Source: Sphaerolaimus hirsutus (taxonomy: Eukaryota > Nematoda > Chromadorea > Monhysterida > Sphaerolaimidae). Taken from it: a DNA stretch of 64,000 bases. This document shows, one piece after another, positions 33,645-45,616 of this stretch (the first letter of the stretch is position 1; every line of letters starts with the position of its first letter). Under the pieces are notes generated by a model. That model ran no database searches, had not been told where the DNA came from, and was given only the letters and a program-made list of their open reading frames with translations. The stretch is from assembly GCA_964036195.1 (NCBI GenBank), contig OZ038455.1:10929855-10993854 (forward strand), in the 5' to 3' direction. The position numbers and the translations under genes were made by a program.

Positions 33645-34566
33645 TTGGGGCCCACACACAACATAGTTGACATCAAAATACGTGTCAACTAGGGATGGCC
33701 AAAAAAGGTTTTTTTTCAACGACAGGGTTTTTTTCAACCGTTTTTTCAAAAACAGGGTTTTATTTTAAAATAAGACCGTTTTTTTCAAAAGCTCCCAGAT
33801 TGGCCATGAGTCAACGTATACAGGTAAATCAGACAAGTGAGAGTACTTTGTGATGTTATATATAGCCATAGAATGCCGGTGGAGCCATGGGATATCATTA
33901 TAAGTGGTGATTTTTGTCAAAAATATCCGGTTTATGTCGACTTATACGTATATAGGCTTTTGTCGAACATTCATGACGTCAAGTAAAGTTGGCAATGGAA
34001 TAGTGTTTAAATTAGGTTGCAATAGAAGGCTAATCTATTAGCAGTGATTTTTCACACTGTACAAGTATATGGAGACACATTGACTGGGTATTATATACTA
34101 CACTTACATATCACGGCTTATCATGGCGCAATAGCATGTACAAATGGAAGCTTTCACACTAAAAATGCCTCAAAACCAATGAAAACAACCACCAATGGTA
34201 ATGGGTATGTGAAATTGCGCGCTTGCGCGCAAAAAATTGCAAAATACCTAGTGCTTAGTAGTAAAATTTTGGCCAAGGTTTTTTTTAAACGGTTTCGATG
34301 GTCGGGTTTAAAAAAAAAATAAAACGTTTCTTTTATTTTAAAAAACCTTTGAAAAAAACCTTGGCCATCCCTAGTGTCAACCAAATTGAATTTTGGTTAA
34401 TTTTGTAATTTCAAATTTCCGTTGTGATAGAGCATATACCTGGTTAATTTTTATGGTGACACTCAATTTCCATTGTTTCTGTTAACTGTGACGCTTTTAA
34501 TTTTTCTATGTTATTTAGTTGACATTCAGTTGACACGAATTTGCGATGTCAACTAGTGTGCGTGGC
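33645..34566. mobile_element. Family C foldback element, split by A7
   Basis: Left part CCCACACACAACATAGTTGA (33650) and right part TGTCAACTAGTGTGCGTGG (34547) form the ends of one palindromic element interrupted at GTGTCAAC by the element at 33690-34373. A fragment of the same right half is at 37985-38015. Confidence 0.65.
33690..34373 (-). mobile_element. hAT-like foldback element A7 (TAGGGATGG subfamily)
   Basis: 684-bp copy, family A interior in reverse orientation. Termini are TAGGGATGGCC and GGCCATCCCTA, with an exact 8-bp duplication GTGTCAAC (33682-33689, 34374-34381). Arms use GGTTTTTTTCAA instead of ACGTTTTTT. Noncoding. Confidence 0.9.
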
Positions 34567-34825
34567 ACCATTCCGCGTGGAGTGTCTCCCACATGCTTCA
34601 CCGTTTCGCCACCGCCAAAGTTTTTTAAGACACTTCACGGCGTTGGCGCTCTCACCGTTTTTGTCTGACGTTGTGTTGGCAGACACCGTGTTAAAATGCG
34701 TCAAGTGGCTTCAGGAAAAATGTCCTCATGTGCTATCAAAACGCAAAATGCCGTTGCGTGAAGCGTCGGAAAGTAAATATTGGCGTGAAGTGACTTCACG
34801 ACGCATCGCCGCGCATCACACAATT

Positions 34826-35459
34826 GAGGCGTCTAATTCTAAAAGTCGACAAGTCCACAAAATGTGATTTTGAGTAAATCGCATTTTAAGTTTCCGATCC
34901 AATTCCGGGCCCGTGGTGCATGTCCAATTTGGCTCTCTCATGCTTTTCATAAAGTTCCATATGTTGACAATAAAGTGTCAAATTTTCAGCCCCTAATCTC
35001 AACGTATATGTGAAAAATGGGGTGTCCATAAAATTCCATTCGGTCAGAGCAAAACTGTTTTCGGGAGGGAAATGGACTTGTCGCCTTCTTGCACATTTTT
35101 GTTCCCGCCCGCGTTGCGCCTCCCTTATGGGAAATTTATGCACTTGTCGCCTTTTAGAAATCGGTTTCCATAGTGGACTTATCACATTTCTTGCGTTTTT
35201 TTCCCATAAAAAAAGGAAGCGGAGGATGGACTTGTCGCCTTTTAGCCCAAAAGTAAGTGGACTTGTCGACTTCTTGCCCAAACTTTTTGCATTTTTCCCC
35301 CAAAATGTCAAATTTGGCACTTTGCCATATGGGCATGAGAGGTCAAAAAATTTATGGAAAATGATGAAAAATGTGCACAAGTAGCCCCAGATGACGTTTC
35401 CGGGCCTAACTCGAAATTTTCATATTATGGACTTGTCGACTTTTAGAATTGGTCGCCTC
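34826..35459 (-). mobile_element. Family K foldback element K2
   Basis: 634-bp copy of the element at 16048-16680 in the opposite orientation, ends GAGGCGTCTAATTCTAAAAG and AGAATTGGTCGCCTC, 4-bp duplication AATT (34822-34825, 35460-35463). The two copies are very similar along their whole length, so both are fairly young. Confidence 0.88.
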
Positions 35460-35463
35460 AATT

Positions 35464-36041
35464 ATTGTTTGCTGTCAGTTCGCTATCTGTTACACGGGGG
35501 GGTGTTAAATATTATGTTATTTAATGGGGGGTTATTAATGTTATTTAATTGTGGGTTATTGTGTTACTGAATGGCCAGCTGTGGATTATATTAATGAACT
35601 TAGTGCCATCCCGATCCGTCACCCTGTAAAATGTCAGATCAAATTTGTTTTATGTCACGTAAAATTTGCTGTAAATTATTTTGGCACTTTTAATTTTGCA
35701 TGACACGTCTTAAATTGTTTTGACATTTTACAGACAGCTGTACTTGCGAACTGACATGCGGATAGAATCAAACTGCTTTCTCTAGTGTTTTAAAATTAAC
35801 ACAAAAATGTGCCTAAATATTTTCAATATTTTCTTGAATTAAAGGCCTACGGTTACACATAGCCTCAATAAAAGAGCAAATTCTCAATTTATATTCATTC
35901 AATTTCGTTCACAGCTCCAGTGCTACACATACAATTGCTACACTCTGCACGCCACTCTCCCGTGCTACTTTTATTGCAACTGCTAAAATAATCGCTTGAA
36001 GCTGTCAACAATTTCTCTCGACTTTTTTCCACAACTTCAAG
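35464..36041. other. Upstream region of the zinc transporter gene
   Basis: Contains a G-rich GGGGGGTTATTAATGTTATTT patch, a decayed family M palindrome (35625-35745) and about 280 bp of plain AT-rich sequence that would be the promoter/5' untranslated region. I see no clear metal-response element (TGCRCNC cluster) near the start. Confidence 0.35.
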
Positions 36042-39000
36042 ATGGACCCAAATGAAAATCCAAAGATGGATAAAACTGTGAAAATTGAGGAAGCAAATGG
36101 GAAGCAGAAAGATTTGGCCCAATTTACGCCGAATAATGCGGCGCATGGGTCAGTTTTTTTTGCGTGGCTTTTGTGTTCGATGGTAAATTACTGGAAATTT
36201 TGAAACTGGCGGCAGGGTACCACTCCCAGACCCTGTCATGTGTCAAATGTCGGGAAAGCGTCAAAAGTCTTGCAAAATACGTGAAAACTGAAACGATCAT
36301 TTTTGGTCATTTTACATATTTTACATGACATTTTACGCTTTGAATGACATTTTACATGGCATTTTACATGACTTTTTACGTTTGAATGACATTTTACATG
36401 GCATTTTACATGACCTTTCACGCTTTGCATAACATTTTACAATGTATTTTACATGACCTTGCATGACATTTTACATTTTAAAGCTAATTTTACACGATCA
36501 GGACAGGAGGAAAAATGTAACTTCACGCAGGCCGCCCAAAATCGCGCAAAAATCGGCGCACAAAAAGTCCGCGTGCAACACGAAATCATGCCGTTTGGGA
36601 GTGATGCTCTCGATGACCCTGGGCTTTTTCTTCGTGGAAATTATCGTCGGCTATTACTGCGGTTCCATGGCGCTGGTGGCTGACAGTTTCCACATGTTGA
36701 GCGATGTTTTGGCGCTGATTATCGCGTTTTGTTGCATGAAGGTGTGTGGGTTTTTTTGTTTCTTTTTTTTGTTGGAGTTTTTGTGAGATTTGAAATGTCG
36801 GGTAAGGGCGCCGGGGCCATGTAGAATGTCAACTAATCAGAAAGTTCAACTGTGTAGACTTGTCAAGTTTTCTTGATTCAAATTTTCAAGTTTTATCAAA
36901 TATCATGTAAAATGCAAACCGACATCGCAAAATCATGTTTGATCTATTGTCGAATCAATCCAGAGTTGCGATTCTCAAATTAGAAATCAACAATTCCTAT
37001 AAAACCAAATCTCCAAAATCTCATTTAAAAAAATACATCCACACATTCCCAGATCGCCCGTCGACGGTCGATGAAAAATACCTTTGGCTGGGTGCGAGCG
37101 GAAATTTTGGGCGCATTGGTCAATGCGGTTTTCCTACTCGCACTTTGCTTGAGTATTTCCGTTGAGGCCGTGAAGAGGTTACTAGAGGTATTTACGTTTT
37201 GGAATTTGATACCCATTTTGATTCAGGGAGGTATCCAGCGCCAGGGGATTTTTTTGGTGGGGGGCGTTATGTGGGTCTATCCCAGCTATCTATTTATCCC
37301 AGGGGCCGCTCAACTTTTTATCTATTCTGGAGGCAAATTTTTTGGCTACTATCCCCTGAATCGCCCCCCATCCCAAACCTCCCAGCTATCTATCTGGGGC
37401 GATTTTTGAGAAATGTTACTTTTTGCTCAAAATCGCTATTTTTCATAGCTTTAATACATTTCCACTTCCAAAATAACTAAATAGTTCATTTTCCCTATTG
37501 CTTTTTAAAGCTATTTTTAGTACTATATGCTCTTGTATACCTATTTTGGGCTGCTTTACACCTATTTTTAGCGATTTTTCTTCCTTTTTCCCTTGTATAC
37601 CTTGAAAAAGCCTATATTTTTGGAGGGTTACCCTCTAATTGGATACACCTAAATTACGGAATGGACAATTTTTGCGCCCAGCGTCCATATTTTTCACAAT
37701 GACAGCAAATGTGTCTTGGGACATTTTCGCGGAGTTTTTGTAGATTATTTTTCTGGAGGTGTCTCAAGCGACCCCCCCCCCCCTCTGGATACTTCCTTGC
37801 TTTAAATATTTGCACATTTTGGGTCAGAAATTACATTTTGTCGCATTTTTCACAGCCCGAACCTATAGAGGATCCATTATTGGTATTGGTTGTCGGCGTC
37901 ATTGGTTTAGTTGTCAACGTAATTGGAATATTCATGTTCCATGGTTTGTTGCTTTTCGTCATTTCTCTCACTGGTAGTGCCATTCAGTTGACACGAATTT
38001 TTGATGTCAACTATTTAGTATGTTTGCATCCATCCAGTATCAAATTTTTCCACGGTAGAAAGAAATACCTACCGTATTTCCTCGAAAACCCCCCTCGTTA
38101 AACCCCTCGTTTAACCCCCCTGAAAATTTCGACTCTGTAAAAAAAATCCCCCGGAGGGTAATTCGAGGAAATACGGTTGATAAAATACCGGAAAAACATT
38201 CTGTGAAAGACAAACCGTGTTTAAAAACATTGTGTTTTGAAAACCCTTTGGCAACTTTCCAAATTTCCAGGCGCCGCCTCGATGGGCGGTCACGGGCACT
38301 CGCACGGCGGCCATGGGCATTCGCATTCGAAACCCAAGACCTCCCAAAATGTAGATGATGCGGAATTGGGCGGAGTCAGGAAAGAAGGCAGAGAGACATT
38401 TAGTTATGTCAGTGAGAGTCACACTTTTGCCGCCGTCAGGTGTGTGCCCTTTTGATTGCGTTTTACATACTTTGTAATAGTATGTAATACATACATCAAA
38501 TCTATTATCCTGTGTGCGCATTTGCCCCCTATGTCCAACCAGAAAAAATGTCCTGGGAATCAAAATGTCCACCGGAAAATAATGTCCACAACTACAGGTC
38601 ATTTTCATGGCTAATTTCGCCTCGCTTTTAGGGACGCCGTCGGCCAAGAGGAGGAAGAACGAGATTCGGTCGCTGATACAATCGAAAATACAGCCGGCGA
38701 CCACGGCGCCGATAGGAAAGGTTGGTTCCATTTTCGTGTCAATAAATGCTTTTTTTGCATAAAATTGTTGGTGAAGGTAATGTAATAAGAATGTTTACGT
38801 GAATTTTCTGCGATCCCAACCGCTGATGACCTTTTAATCGTGACTGATTTTGATGTTTTATCTTTCATTCTGATGATTTTTTAGTTTCTTTCTTTTTTAT
38901 TGAATCTCTTGCCCAGTCACTTTTGGCTGCCTCCAGATATTTTAACGGATAGGGAATTTTCAACTAAGAAGATTCTATCTATCTGCTTTTTTCATCAGTA

Positions 39001-42000
39001 GATGAAAACCGTGCTGAACTTTAACATTCAATATATGATTGGCTTTTAACAAACCATCGCCATACTTTTTAGTTCACATTAACTGAGTGATTCTAATTAT
39101 ATTTATACTCCAGTGACATGACACTCTGCACACGTAATTATTTATGTCTCACGTTGGAAGCGTACCAATGATAATTAAAGCGTGTAATTTTTGTAAAAAG
39201 ATTTAAAACATCATTTTTGTGACCACGTGACAACAGTGATGATTTTTTTCGGGTTTTTTCAAATGAAAACGACATGCATTCAATATCGTTGGCACGTTTC
39301 CAGCGCGAACCACCCAGGGTGTGAAGTCACTGAAGTAATTTTTCATTTTCATTTAGTTTCTGACCTGAAATTGCAACGAATTAATTTATTTTTGCAACAC
39401 ACACCGAAAATCAGGTTCGTACTGGGACGAGGATTCTCCCGTACTTGCAAGAAGAGCAATTTCGAAGCCGCTGATTGGTCAGTTGTGATTTGGCTTTGAT
39501 TGATGGATTTGATTTGGCCCGCTGCCAAAATTTTGGCGCTCGCTGGCATGGGTGGATGGAAATGAATGTCATGGTAAAGGAAATTGACTAAAGAACGCAG
39601 AAAATGTCACTTGAAACACCATTGTTAATTTTTTTCTGTAGTGCACTTTGAAGTGTAGTTGAGACATTTTTCTGGGAATATAGTTATGCTCGCGGCGTGA
39701 TTTTTGTGACATTCAGAGTTTTACTTTTCATGACGACAGCATGAAAAGTGCGGTGAAGGTTTAAACACATTCTAAACGGCTCACGATACCATGGAATACC
39801 ACAGTTATTTCCCGCCTGCAACCTGGAGATTTTCATTGCATAACTAAACTGCGTTCGGATCAGGTCCGGCAGTCAGTTTTCAAAGTTACCGCTGACGCCG
39901 TATCTCCCGCTATGGTGGGAGTTATGATGTCAAATTTGGGGAGGATGTAGCGCACATCCACCCCCTACTATATACTAATGCGGGGGCCCGGCGAGCCGCC
40001 TAAGTGTCAGTCGCTGTATATGCGGAAAATTTTTTCGAGATTTTCTCTGTCCGCATCAAGTCCGGCACCCAGTGGATTTCGACATCTTCGGGTGCCGTAA
40101 CTCCAGAAACGCGGGCGTGGTGAAGCTGAAATGCGGGGGGATAAAGCCGACACCCCCCCCCTCTATTGTACACTACTGGGTAGGCGTCAGCGACACACCA
40201 AAAGTGTCACTCGCCTCGATTTTCTGTCTTCTATTTCTGTTTTCTGCCAGCTTAATATTTTGACCATATTTACAATAAAAAGCATGGTAAAGTAATTTTT
40301 ACAATTCCACAGTACCATACCATACTGTGCAATACAATGGAATGTCCTGTTCAACACCACAGAACAAAAACACCACAATCCCCCTAGAGTCGCATACCAA
40401 AAATTCACTGTAAGTCAATTTTTTGTTCAACACTTTTAAAGTTGGTTTAGGATGCCCTCTAGGGGAGGGTTTGAGGTGTAAAATGGCGTAAACAACCTTA
40501 CTCCAAAAATGCATCACTGACGAATTTTAATGGGGGTAAATGCAATGACGTCACTTATGACATCATTACAGTACAAAATTGTACTGTGATGATGTCATAA
40601 GTGACGTCATGACATTCACCCCCATTAAAATTCTTCAGTGGGGCATTTTTGGAGTAAGGTTGTTTACGCCATTTTACACCTTTAACCCTCCCCTAGAGGG
40701 CATCCTAAACCAACTTTTCAAGTGTAAAAGGAAAATTTGATTTAAGGTAACTTTTTGTATGTTACTAGAGGGGGCGGGTGTAGCGTTCCTGTTAAGCAGT
40801 GCTGAAAAAAGACTTCCACCGCATGGTATGGTTTGCTACAGTGCTGTTATATTGTAAAATGAGTTGTCCATTGCCCACTTTTTTGAAAAAGGCATATAGG
40901 TGCGGAAATGATGCTGACACCGCTTTAAATTGATTATGTGCAGTAAGTGACGCTTTCGGCTGACCGCTGGCACTCGCAGTTCAGTGTACAGTATGGTGGG
41001 GATGTCAGCTTTATCCCCACCAAGTTCCAACTTCATTGTGCCCGCATATCTAGAGGTCCGGCACCCGAAGTGGCGGAAATCCACTGGGTGCCGGACTTGA
41101 CGCGGACAGCGAAAATCGCAATTTTTTTTTGCCAAAACTGTGACCCTCACATCGGAGGTTTCCGCTGCCCCCCAATGGGTATATAGTAGAGGGGGGGTGT
41201 CGCCTATATTCCCCCCAAACTACAGAGTTATAGGCCCCCCATAGCGGGAGATCCGGCGTCAGTTGTAAGTTTGAAAACTGACTGCCGGACTTGATCCGGA
41301 CGCTGTTTACAAAAGTGTTGTCAACATGCCAACATTTATCCTTTCATCGATTGTGATCGGGTACCGTAAGATACCTGCATGCATTATTTGCACGTTCCTG
41401 TGCTTGCTATTTCTCATTTTATATTTTAATTTTTAAATCTAAATCGGATTAGGTGAGGGAAATTTTTCGCCTTTTTGTATGGTCGACATGTCGATAACTA
41501 CAACAAGGTATAAAATTGGTTTGCTCTTGCATGAAGCTGTACTTTGATACACTTATAGAATTGCATGCGAAAATCTTTTTAGAGACACTGCAGTTTTTTG
41601 ATAATACACATACCTAGTATTTATTCATATTAAACTTTGCACCACTTCTTTATCAGGTTCCTTTGTGCCTGCGCACACTAGTTTTGAACCGAAATTTCGA
41701 AAACTCATAAATCAGCTTAGAATGCATTTGAGTTTCCTAGAATGATGTCTCCGTCAACTACAGTTGACGGACATAAAAAAATGACCCATTCTAGAGAACT
41801 CAACTGCGTTGAAAGCTGATTCACGAGTTTTCGAAATTTCAGTCGAAAACTAGTGTGTGCGGGCACTTTGCGCTATTTGTTTCAACATTGTTTTTTTCAC
41901 ATCACATCCAGACGACAAGAAGAAAGTCGACAATTCCGAAAACGGTGGCGGGAAGCACGGCGAAACGACCGAGGCACACGAAAAACCACAGAAATGTTGG

Positions 42001-45000
42001 TGTTGCGGGCTGTTTTATCCGGGGGGCACTCCCGGACACAGTAAAATGCCTTGTAAAAATGTATAATGTCATGCAAAGTGTCACAAGTCATGTAAAATGC
42101 CCTGAAAAATGGGCAAACGTTTGTTTGCCATTTTAAAGGGCGTTTTACATAACTTTTGACATATTTCACAGGGTCTCGGGGTAGCACCGTTGATATTTGC
42201 TGATTCATCTCAATCGGTCAATTTTCAAATCATCACTTTCTATTGGATGACTTTGATGTAAATGCGTAGATTGTGACCGAAAAAACGCCGGTCGGATTTA
42301 TTTAGCGAAATAACAACTGATGAATCGAAACTTAAAAAAGGCTGATTACAAAAGCCACAAAAAGATCCGCAAAGTGCCATTCTACATTTTCTAAAGTTGC
42401 ACATTCGCGCAGCGTCCGGCTCAACCGCGCAGCAGCTCAACATGCACGGCGTATTTCTGCACATTCTGGGCGACGCTTTCGGCTCGGTCATTGTGGTACT
42501 GAATGCGCTTTTGGTGTGGCAGTTGGACAATGAGAATGTGAAGAAGTATTTGGATCCTAGTTTGAGGTTTTTGGGGTTTTTGGTGGTATTTGGGGTTTTC
42601 ATGGTATTTGGGGGTATCGTTGGTTTTAGACGGGGGCATTTCATATGCGTATGTTTTTGAAATTTTCTCGATTGTGGATGTTCAGAGTGGTGACAGTTAC
42701 CAATCCACCCCCATTTATTTCAGATTTTTTCACAAAACTAAAATGTCTCCATTCCCAGCGTTTGTGGAACTCCGCATTTTCTCAGCTCAACATTTGGATA
42801 ATAAACTGATTTTATTTGGACGTATTTGTCATCACAATTTTTCCCTTTGCACTTTTGATCACTTTTCGTCACTTTTCAGTCTGGTAATGGTATCCATTAT
42901 CTGCATGACCACAGTGCCGCTACGTGAGTAAATTTGGTGCAAATTTTTTACCTTGCTTTTGATGTAAAATGTGAAAACTTTACCGTTAAAATTTCACAGT
43001 GAAAGAAACTGCTCTGATACTGCTGCAAACGGCGCCGAAATTTATGAATATTGAAGCTCTGAAATCGAAATTACTCCAGGTGGGATTTTGGGCTATTGTT
43101 GGGGAGGGGGTTGATTAAAAAAAGAATTGTGGGCATTTATTTTGAAATCAAACCTATTACTTGAACGTCTACGTACTGTGTCTTGTGAGCCAGTTTGAGA
43201 AATTTTGAGTAAAATAAATCATTTGTGGTCTTGTAGATGCTAACTAACAAAAAAATATCGAAAAATAGGCGATTTTGACTGAAAATCGAACAAACAATAT
43301 TTCATACGATTTAAGCTGGTAAACGCTTAAACCGGCGCGAGGTGCTGGTCAAACGGAAAAATACGGAAAAGCACACAAATTCATTCAGTGAAATTTCCGA
43401 CCAGGCGATAAAAGCTCGCCAACCAGCGTCTTAATGACAAATTTCAAAACTTTAAAATTACTGAAAAATTTTCTACACTCAAATAGTTTTTAAGGTGTCA
43501 TAGACGATATTTTCGCATCAGGTTATGAATAACTGAGCAGGGTCTGGTATTGCAGGGAGGGTACCCATCCAAGTCACCCATGTAAATAATCAATTCCAAT
43601 TCACTCAGTTCGATGGGGTGCTAGCGGTGCACGAGTTTCACGTGTGGCGTCTCGCCGGCGCTCGTATAATCGCCACTGCGCACATCAAATTCAATTCGCT
43701 GGATGACTATATTTTGGCTGCTGATAAGATCAAGACTTTTTTCCATAACCACGAAATCCATTCCACTACTATTCAGCCGGAGTTTGAGGAGGTTCGTGAG
43801 GGTTATTAAAGGTTTTTTTTGCCATGTTTTTAATTCCTAGCTTCAAAATGCACATAAATTCACACGTATACTTTTCTGACCGCATGCTATGCATTTTTCT
43901 GAACGAAACACTCCATCATGACGTCATCATAAAAAATAAAAATTGTTCCAACAAATAAAAAAATTATTTTTGGCATAAAACATATGTTGGCTGTACTTGA
44001 CTCCGCCTTTTTCTCTTTAAAATATTTTTATCTGTTTTTGCGTGTGACAAAGTATGGCCTTGATGTGTTACAGCGTAAGATGTAAGTACATATGTGCGGG
44101 TGCAAAGCCAAACAATCACCATTGGCCCCCAACACACTAGTTGACATCGACACCAAATGTCAACGGGCCTGTCCTCGGTGCATGTTTACCCGTTGTGCAT
44201 GTCAGGGGTATTCTAGATTTTGACACTCCTTGATTTCTGTGGATACATAGATCCTCTGGAGGGATAGATTGCTGGAAAAAAATTTTTTGGGGTTCGCGGG
44301 GGTGCATTATATAGGCTTGTTCGAGATGTAAGAAAAAAGTAGAAAAATCGCTAAAAGTAGGTGAAAAATTACTAAAAATGGGTATATAGGCACATTACTA
44401 CAAAAAATAGCTGAGAATAAAAAAAAATAAAACACGCGAGCTAGTGATTTTGAAGGTGAATATCTGTAAAAAGGTATGAAACTTAGCGATTTTGAGTGAA
44501 AATTAGTGTCTACATGCACACCGGGTTAACATGCACAGAAGGCCTCAGTCATGTCAACTGGCTCCGTTCCCAATCCAAAGATTGCTGAAGAGCCAACGAA
44601 CGATGTTCGAATGCAAACTTTTAATTGGGATCGGAACCAGTTGACATTCGTTGTCGATGTCAACTAGTGTCTGTGGGCCCAATAAACCATACAAAATCAC
44701 ACTCAAAAACCCCTCAGATGATTCCAATCTCGCACGCCGCGTCCAGTCAGCATTCCCTCACGGCGCCCAACGATTTTCTACTAAATCAATGTTTTTTGCG
44801 CTGCCCGCCCACGGCCGATTGCGCGGCGGATAAAAAATTGTGCTGCGAACCTTTGAATTTGCCGCCACCCCCGAATACAACGACAGAGGGGGTGCCGCAA
44901 AGTTCCCAATTGACTCAAAGCAGGAGTAGCAATGTTTTGCGGAATCCCGAGGCCGAGGGCACGTTTAAGAGGTCGGTTTTTTTGGTTCAATGGCGCTGCG

Positions 45001-45616
45001 TAATACGCTAAGGAAACTGGAAAAATTGGGAAACTCATAAATCTGTTTTGAAACCATTTTGATTTTTTTGGTTGAGGAATATGTCAACGGAATCCTGTTG
45101 ACAGCCATCAAAATTTTGTTCATTTTGGTAATTTTAAATGTGTTCAAGACAAATTATAAGTTTCCCAAATTTCGATGGTGTACTTTTCGGTCCCTGCCAA
45201 TCGTGAATTAATCTGAATTTTCTAAAAACTAATGAAAACAAATTATTTTCTGTGTTAAGCAAAATACGAAAATCACGCGCGGCGTAAAACTAATGGTTAT
45301 TGTTTTAAAAACATTCAAAATAAGATTTTTTCACGATTGATGGCTGGATGGTTTCTGAGATAGATACAAAACTAGAGAGGTTGAAGGGGGCCACTCCCTC
45401 GGCAACCCCCCCCCCCCCGCACCGGCACTTGCATTTGAGCAAATGACATCATTTGTTCACATTCCACGACTTTTTATCATTTCAAAATTGTACATTTTCA
45501 GAAACATTCGTTCAGTCAGCGAGGCAATGGATTCAGAAGGCACACAATACAACGGTTCTCCGCAAATCGCTGAAAGTAATTCAGCTTATCACACACCGAT
45601 GTCTGTCAGATGTTGA
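36042..45616 (+). CDS. SLC30A1: ZnT1-like zinc transporter (SLC30 family)
   Basis: Thirteen exons: 36042-36148, 36531-36741, 37053-37187, 37856-37943, 38271-38439, 38632-38720, 41912-41995, 42413-42566, 42880-42923, 43000-43079, 43609-43791, 44718-44971, 45502-45616. They give 1713 nt and 570 aa, all in phase. Cation diffusion facilitators export Zn2+ from the cytosol; ZnT1 acts at the plasma membrane. TM2 carries ADSFHMLSD and TM5 HGVFLHILGD, the HxxxD pairs that bind zinc. TM3 is the KNTFGWVRAEILGALVNA block. The TM4-TM5 loop is His-rich (GGHGHSHGGHGHSH). The C-terminal domain has VHEFHVWRLAGARIIATAHI and HSTTIQPEF. Exon 12 adds a Cys-containing tail (CAADKKLCC) like that of ZnT1. Retaining intron 11 gives a shorter form ending REGY at 43809. 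The exon 7 end could instead be 42040, inside a mobile element. Confidence 0.92.
36225..36485. mobile_element. Family M foldback element
   Basis: In intron 1 of the zinc transporter gene. Left end GGTACCACTCCCAGACCCTGT, then GTCAAATGTCGGG and many TTTTACATGACATTTTAC words. The right arm has expanded by internal duplication of TGACATTTTACATGGCAT. Confidence 0.7.
37205..37625 (-). mobile_element. Family P element in zinc transporter intron 3
   Basis: Inverse-orientation copy with CCAGCTATCTATTTATCCC, CCCAGCTATCTATCTGGGG, CTATTTTTAGTACTATAT and CTTGAAAAAGCCTATATTTT, matching 28300-28560 in reverse. Noncoding. Confidence 0.55.
38071..38176. mobile_element. Family H foldback element (short)
   Basis: Only about 105 bp, from ACCGTATTTCCTCGAAAA to ATTCGAGGAAATACGGT with CCCC/GGGG inner runs, in zinc transporter intron 4. 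Confidence 0.8.
39845..41310. repeat. 1.46-kb imperfect inverted repeat in intron 6
   Basis: Left arm words CGGATCAGGTCCGGCAGTCA, CTGACGCCGTATCTCCCGCT and AAGTCCGGCACCCAGTGGAT recur as reverse complements at 41110-41300 and 41080-41110. The arms are roughly 350 bp and diverged. It would form a long hairpin in the zinc transporter pre-mRNA. A younger palindrome (40441-40714) lies in the loop. Probably a decayed foldback transposon; no ORF found. Confidence 0.75.
40441..40714. mobile_element. Near-perfect 274-bp palindrome
   Basis: From GTTGGTTTAGGATGCCCTC to GAGGGCATCCTAAACCAAC, arms of about 137 bp with only a handful of mismatches. Each arm includes a TGACGTCA octamer. It sits inside the larger inverted repeat. 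Confidence 0.85.
41666..41865. mobile_element. Family C foldback element
   Basis: 200-bp palindrome from TGCCTGCGCACACTAGTTTT to AAAACTAGTGTGTGCGGGCA with a 5-bp duplication CTTTG (41661-41665, 41866-41870). It ends 46 bp before zinc transporter exon 7. Confidence 0.85.
42020..42188. mobile_element. Family M foldback element at the end of exon 7
   Basis: GGGGGCACTCCCGGACACAG to CACAGGGTCTCGGGGTAGCAC with GTCATGCAAAGTGTC words between. The open frame of zinc transporter exon 7 continues into it as far as 42066. Confidence 0.7.
44121..44690. mobile_element. Family C foldback element, split by a family P element
   Basis: Left end ACACACTAGTTGACATCGAC (about 44130) and right end TCGATGTCAACTAGTGTCTG (about 44655), matching the element at 17633-17771. 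It is interrupted at ATGTCAAC. It lies in zinc transporter intron 11 and ends shortly before exon 12. Confidence 0.75.
44165..44550. mobile_element. Family P element with 8-bp duplication
   Basis: 386 bp between exact copies of ATGTCAAC (44157-44164, 44551-44558). The ends hold TGCATGTTTACCCG and CGGGTTAACATGCA. The interior has GGAGGGATAGATTGCTGG and AAAAATCGCTAAAAGTAGG words. Noncoding. Confidence 0.75.
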
